A DNA stretch of 15,768 nt from JAWXCM01 sp034408745. Its GTDB lineage: Bacteria; Acidobacteriota; Terriglobia; Bryobacterales; Bryobacteraceae. The notes under the pieces are model-generated. The model was given only the letters and a program-made list of their open reading frames with translations. It made no database searches and was not told the DNA's origin. Shown here piece by piece: positions 13,384 through 15,768 of this stretch (positions are counted from its first letter, which is position 1; each line of letters starts with the position of its first letter). The DNA is taken from contig JAWXCM010000384.1 of the NCBI GenBank assembly GCA_034408745.1, forward strand, positions 1-15,768, given 5' to 3'. The position numbers and the translations under genes were made by a program.

Positions 13384-14961
13384 CTACAACTGAACACTGT
13401 TAGGGTACTCCCCCCTAAGCGGTATTTCAACCACTACTTTGGTACCACTTTCGTGCTCAGTTGGGCCGCGTTGACTGCCTCGGAGTTCGCTTTCCACCTG
13501 GAATCGACCTCCGATCAGGCTGACGCGCTCACGGATTCCCAGCAGTCCGAAACAATTTCTTCGGCCCAGTCCTTCTTCCACCCGGAAGCCGACTCCGTTA
13601 TCTTCAACGGTCAGCTTAAGTGTTCTATCGGTGGGGGTAACCGAAACATTTACACGTGTCGCCTGCGAATGGCGCGAAATGTTACTGAAGCACTCCTGCA
13701 AAACGCGGTAAAGCACTAACTCAAGCCGCGGGTCCAGTCTGGGCAGCTGAGGTAAGTGCAGCCTTAGGCTTACCTGATAACTGCTCCGGAATCGGTTGCC
13801 GAGCTGCCGGATCGCCGCACCCAGACCAAGCTGTTCCAGCACAGCCGGACTTAAGTCAGAGATCAGCCTGCGAACTCCCAGGATAGTCTTCTCAGTAATT
13901 CCACGTATTTCCGCGATGGTATTACGTACTTCGCCTGAGCTGTCAGTAAGTGATATCTCCAGCATCTCGAGCTGTAATCTCGCCACCACCAGCGCCTGCC
14001 CCGCATCGTCATGCAGCTCGCGCGCGATACGCCGCCGTTCCAGTTCCTCCACCTCCAGCATGCGTATCGACAGCCCCCGCAGCCTCTCCTCGCGTGCCAG
14101 GCGCTGCACAGCGTCGGTGATTCGCGCAGCAGTCATTCGCAGCAGCCGCTGCTCCTGCGTCAATATCGCTCGTTTCGCGGCAAACTGGAGTTGCACCACG
14201 CTTTCGCCTGCCGGCACCGACCACACAGAACCGTTCGAGCCCCGCCACGCGGGCACCAGAATGGCCGAGGTCTCCAGCGGGTCGTCCGGATCCAGAGCGC
14301 GGACCCGATGACGCAACCCAGGAGTTACCGCCGCATGCACCGCAGGTAGCGTTCCCTTCACGCCTTCGCTGGCGATCGCGGTCAAAGCGGTTTCTGAGCT
14401 TCGAAACCACGTCCCCGCAGCGGCTCCAAAGTGGGCCACCAAAACCCGAAGCACCGGACCGGCGAGCGCCGCCTCATCCTGAGACTCGTGCTCCGCCGCC
14501 AGCAGATCGTTCATCAGCTGCAGTTCCTGGCTGCCGACCAGTGCCCAGGCTTCGTGGATCGCCAGCCGCAACGCGTTCAGCAGATGCGTGCGGGCCGACC
14601 GCACGGCGCCCCGTTCCCCCGCTGGAAGTTCCGCGACCGCAGCCTCGGTAAGCTGCGCATATTCCGGCAACATCCGCAGTACTGTGCCTCGGTCCACGTC
14701 GCACAGGGCGAGTTGACGGCTGGAGGCCGCGGCCTCGACAAGGAACTGCCTTATCGACACCCCTTTGGAATGGGCACGGACCGCCGCTCCCGGCGTCAGT
14801 CTCAATACGAGGGCGCGCTGTTCCGGCGACAGACCAAGTACCGCGATTTTGGCGCGAAACTGCCGGTCAACGGAAGCAGCGGATTCCGATACAGCGTTGG
14901 AAAACCTGGTGAGCGCGTTTCGAATTTCGTCGTCCTGAAGTCTGGAAAGAGATGCTGGCAC
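13384..14961 (-). CDS. Cytoplasmic histidine kinase, HisKA_3 type, with GAF-like sensor region
   Basis: 525-residue sensor kinase of the NarX/DegS type. Order: an all-helical N-terminal region of unknown family (about 1-160), a GAF-like region (about 165-285), a short coiled coil (about 285-312), the HisKA_3 dimerisation helix with the phospho-acceptor H317 in RRRIARELHDDAGQAL, and a HATPase domain with N-box ECFSNISRHS (423-432), DNGVGF (454-459) and FGLLGIRERV (471-480). No membrane segment is present, so the signal must be intracellular, either a ligand of the GAF or helical region or a protein partner. The start is GTG (14961), 3 nt after the ankyrin gene stop. The response regulator follows, so this is a complete two-component pair. 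Confidence 0.92.
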   Translation of the reverse strand: MPASLSRLQDDEIRNALTRFSNAVSESAASVDRQFRAKIAVLGLSPEQRALVLRLTPGAAVRAHSKGVSIRQFLVEAAASSRQLALCDVDRGTVLRMLPEYAQLTEAAVAELPAGERGAVRSARTHLLNALRLAIHEAWALVGSQELQLMNDLLAAEHESQDEAALAGPVLRVLVAHFGAAAGTWFRSSETALTAIASEGVKGTLPAVHAAVTPGLRHRVRALDPDDPLETSAILVPAWRGSNGSVWSVPAGESVVQLQFAAKRAILTQEQRLLRMTAARITDAVQRLAREERLRGLSIRMLEVEELERRRIARELHDDAGQALVVARLQLEMLEISLTDSSGEVRNTIAEIRGITEKTILGVRRLISDLSPAVLEQLGLGAAIRQLGNRFRSSYQVSLRLHLPQLPRLDPRLELVLYRVLQECFSNISRHSQATRVNVSVTPTDRTLKLTVEDNGVGFRVEEGLGRRNCFGLLGIRERVSLIGGRFQVESELRGSQRGPTEHESGTKVVVEIPLRGEYPNSVQL

Positions 14962-14964
14962 ACT

Positions 14965-15768
14965 TTATTCTCTGGCTTTATATCGGCGGAGAAGCTCGGC
15001 AGCTTGAATGTGTCCGTTGGTGAGCGCCGATTTCAGCGGCCGCGTGCCGAATTTGTTCGGCACATTCGGATCGGCTCCCGCCTTTAGCAGCAGCTCGAGC
15101 GCCTCAGTGCGACCCCATGATGCCGCGTGGTGCAGAGGCGTAGCTCCCGTTTCGCGCTCCGTGACAGCCGGGTTCGCGCCCTTGCTCAGCAGCAGCGCCA
15201 GTACGTTGGCGTGTCCGCCAAGCGCCGCATCGTGCAGAGGGGTGCCCCCGGCGCTGTTCAACGCATTCACGTCCGCGCCGGCGGCCAGCAGGAGTTCGGT
15301 GATTTCCTTGTGTCCTTTGAGCGCCGCGTCATGCAGCAACATACCGCCGCCGGGCGTCCTGGCGTTCGGGTTCGCGCCCTTTTCCAAAAGCAGGGCCACC
15401 ATGTCGATCTGCCCTCGCATGATAGCGTCCTGCATCTGGCGCAAAACCGCGGCGCGGCTCATCTTGCCCGATTTCTCCATCAACAGCCCCACCACCGCCC
15501 TGTGGCGGTAACGCAGTGCCTCGTCCAGAGGTGTGGTGCTGGAATTGTCGTACGCGTTCGCATCGGCACCGCTGGCCAGCAGCACGCGAACCACGTCGGC
15601 GTGTCCCTTGGTGGCGGCCTCATGCAGGGGCGTCGCGCCGGTATCTTTGTTTCGAACCATCACGTCGGCGCCTCGCTTCAGAAGCACGGTCGCGATGGCC
15701 GCCTGCCCCTTCCACGCCGCCTCGTCCAGTGCCGCCGAGCCCGCGGCGTCTTTCGCGTTCACCTGCGC
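14965..15768 (-). CDS. Ankyrin-repeat protein, C-terminal part (5' end outside window)
   Basis: The frame is open to the window edge, so the true N-terminus is not seen; the GTG at 15762 is inside a repeat. The visible 267 residues are made of about eight ankyrin repeats of 33-35 residues. Several have the consensus TPLHEAA-x-GH-x2-VV-x-VLL-x-GAD-x-N; the fourth (around the segment AAVLRQMQDAIMRGQIDM) is degenerate and the last is a capping repeat ending ELLRRYKARE. Ankyrin repeats bind proteins. With only 3 nt between its stop and the kinase GTG start, the gene is almost certainly co-transcribed with the two-component pair, and a role as input or scaffold partner is a reasonable guess. Location (signal peptide or not) cannot be judged. 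Confidence 0.9.
   Translation of the reverse strand, partial: AQVNAKDAAGSAALDEAAWKGQAAIATVLLKRGADVMVRNKDTGATPLHEAATKGHADVVRVLLASGADANAYDNSSTTPLDEALRYRHRAVVGLLMEKSGKMSRAAVLRQMQDAIMRGQIDMVALLLEKGANPNARTPGGGMLLHDAALKGHKEITELLLAAGADVNALNSAGGTPLHDAALGGHANVLALLLSKGANPAVTERETGATPLHHAASWGRTEALELLLKAGADPNVPNKFGTRPLKSALTNGHIQAAELLRRYKARE

Overview
The window most likely comes from an acidobacterium of the Solibacter/Bryobacter group. The strongest clue is the 911-residue exported protein at 3820-6555: NHL-type propeller repeats followed by the C-terminal domain typical of Candidatus Solibacter proteins (TIGR03437 type). Supporting clues are the high GC content (about 60% by eye), very tight gene packing, and an ECF sigma/anti-sigma pair with a proline- and glycine-rich tail. 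The longest stretch without a gene is 147 nt (3673-3819). I saw no tRNA, rRNA, CRISPR array, insertion sequence or phage gene.

Layout. (1) 1-510, plus: 3' part of rsmE, a 16S rRNA m3U1498 methyltransferase cut by the window edge. (2) 1099-507, minus: a ParD/ParE-like toxin-antitoxin pair joined by a GTGA overlap. The toxin's stop shares a CTAG palindrome with the rsmE stop. (3) 1176-3672, plus: a Tat-exported Gfo/Idh/MocA oxidoreductase overlapping by 8 nt a signal-peptide-bearing COG3964-like metallohydrolase. (4) 3820-6555, plus: the exported NHL/Solibacter-domain protein. (5) 6613-7590, plus: galT. (6) 12604-7594, minus: an exported amidohydrolase, an ECF sigma factor, its membrane anti-sigma factor and an exported VIT/vWA protein, with junctions of 1 nt, a 4-nt overlap and 46 nt. 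(7) 15768-12653, minus: an ankyrin-repeat protein (cut by the window edge), a cytoplasmic histidine kinase and a NarL/FixJ response regulator.

How they may work together. Genes 1176-3672 look like an exported catabolic pair: an NAD(P)-type sugar oxidoreductase plus an ester/amide metallohydrolase. galT and the secreted propeller protein are compatible with carbohydrate metabolism, but nothing in the sequence links them. The sigma/anti-sigma/vWA set is the best candidate for an undescribed signalling module. The anti-sigma factor's predicted periplasmic tail and the VIT/vWA protein share a near-identical glycine-rich motif (GVIGGVPS), which suggests a functional or physical link across the envelope. 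The ankyrin-kinase-regulator set looks like a soluble two-component system with an ankyrin protein as possible input partner.

Two genes (1176 and 12604) have a -10-like hexamer exactly 7 nt before the ATG and no Shine-Dalgarno sequence, which suggests leaderless transcripts. All functional statements come from reading motifs by eye; no database search or structure prediction was run.
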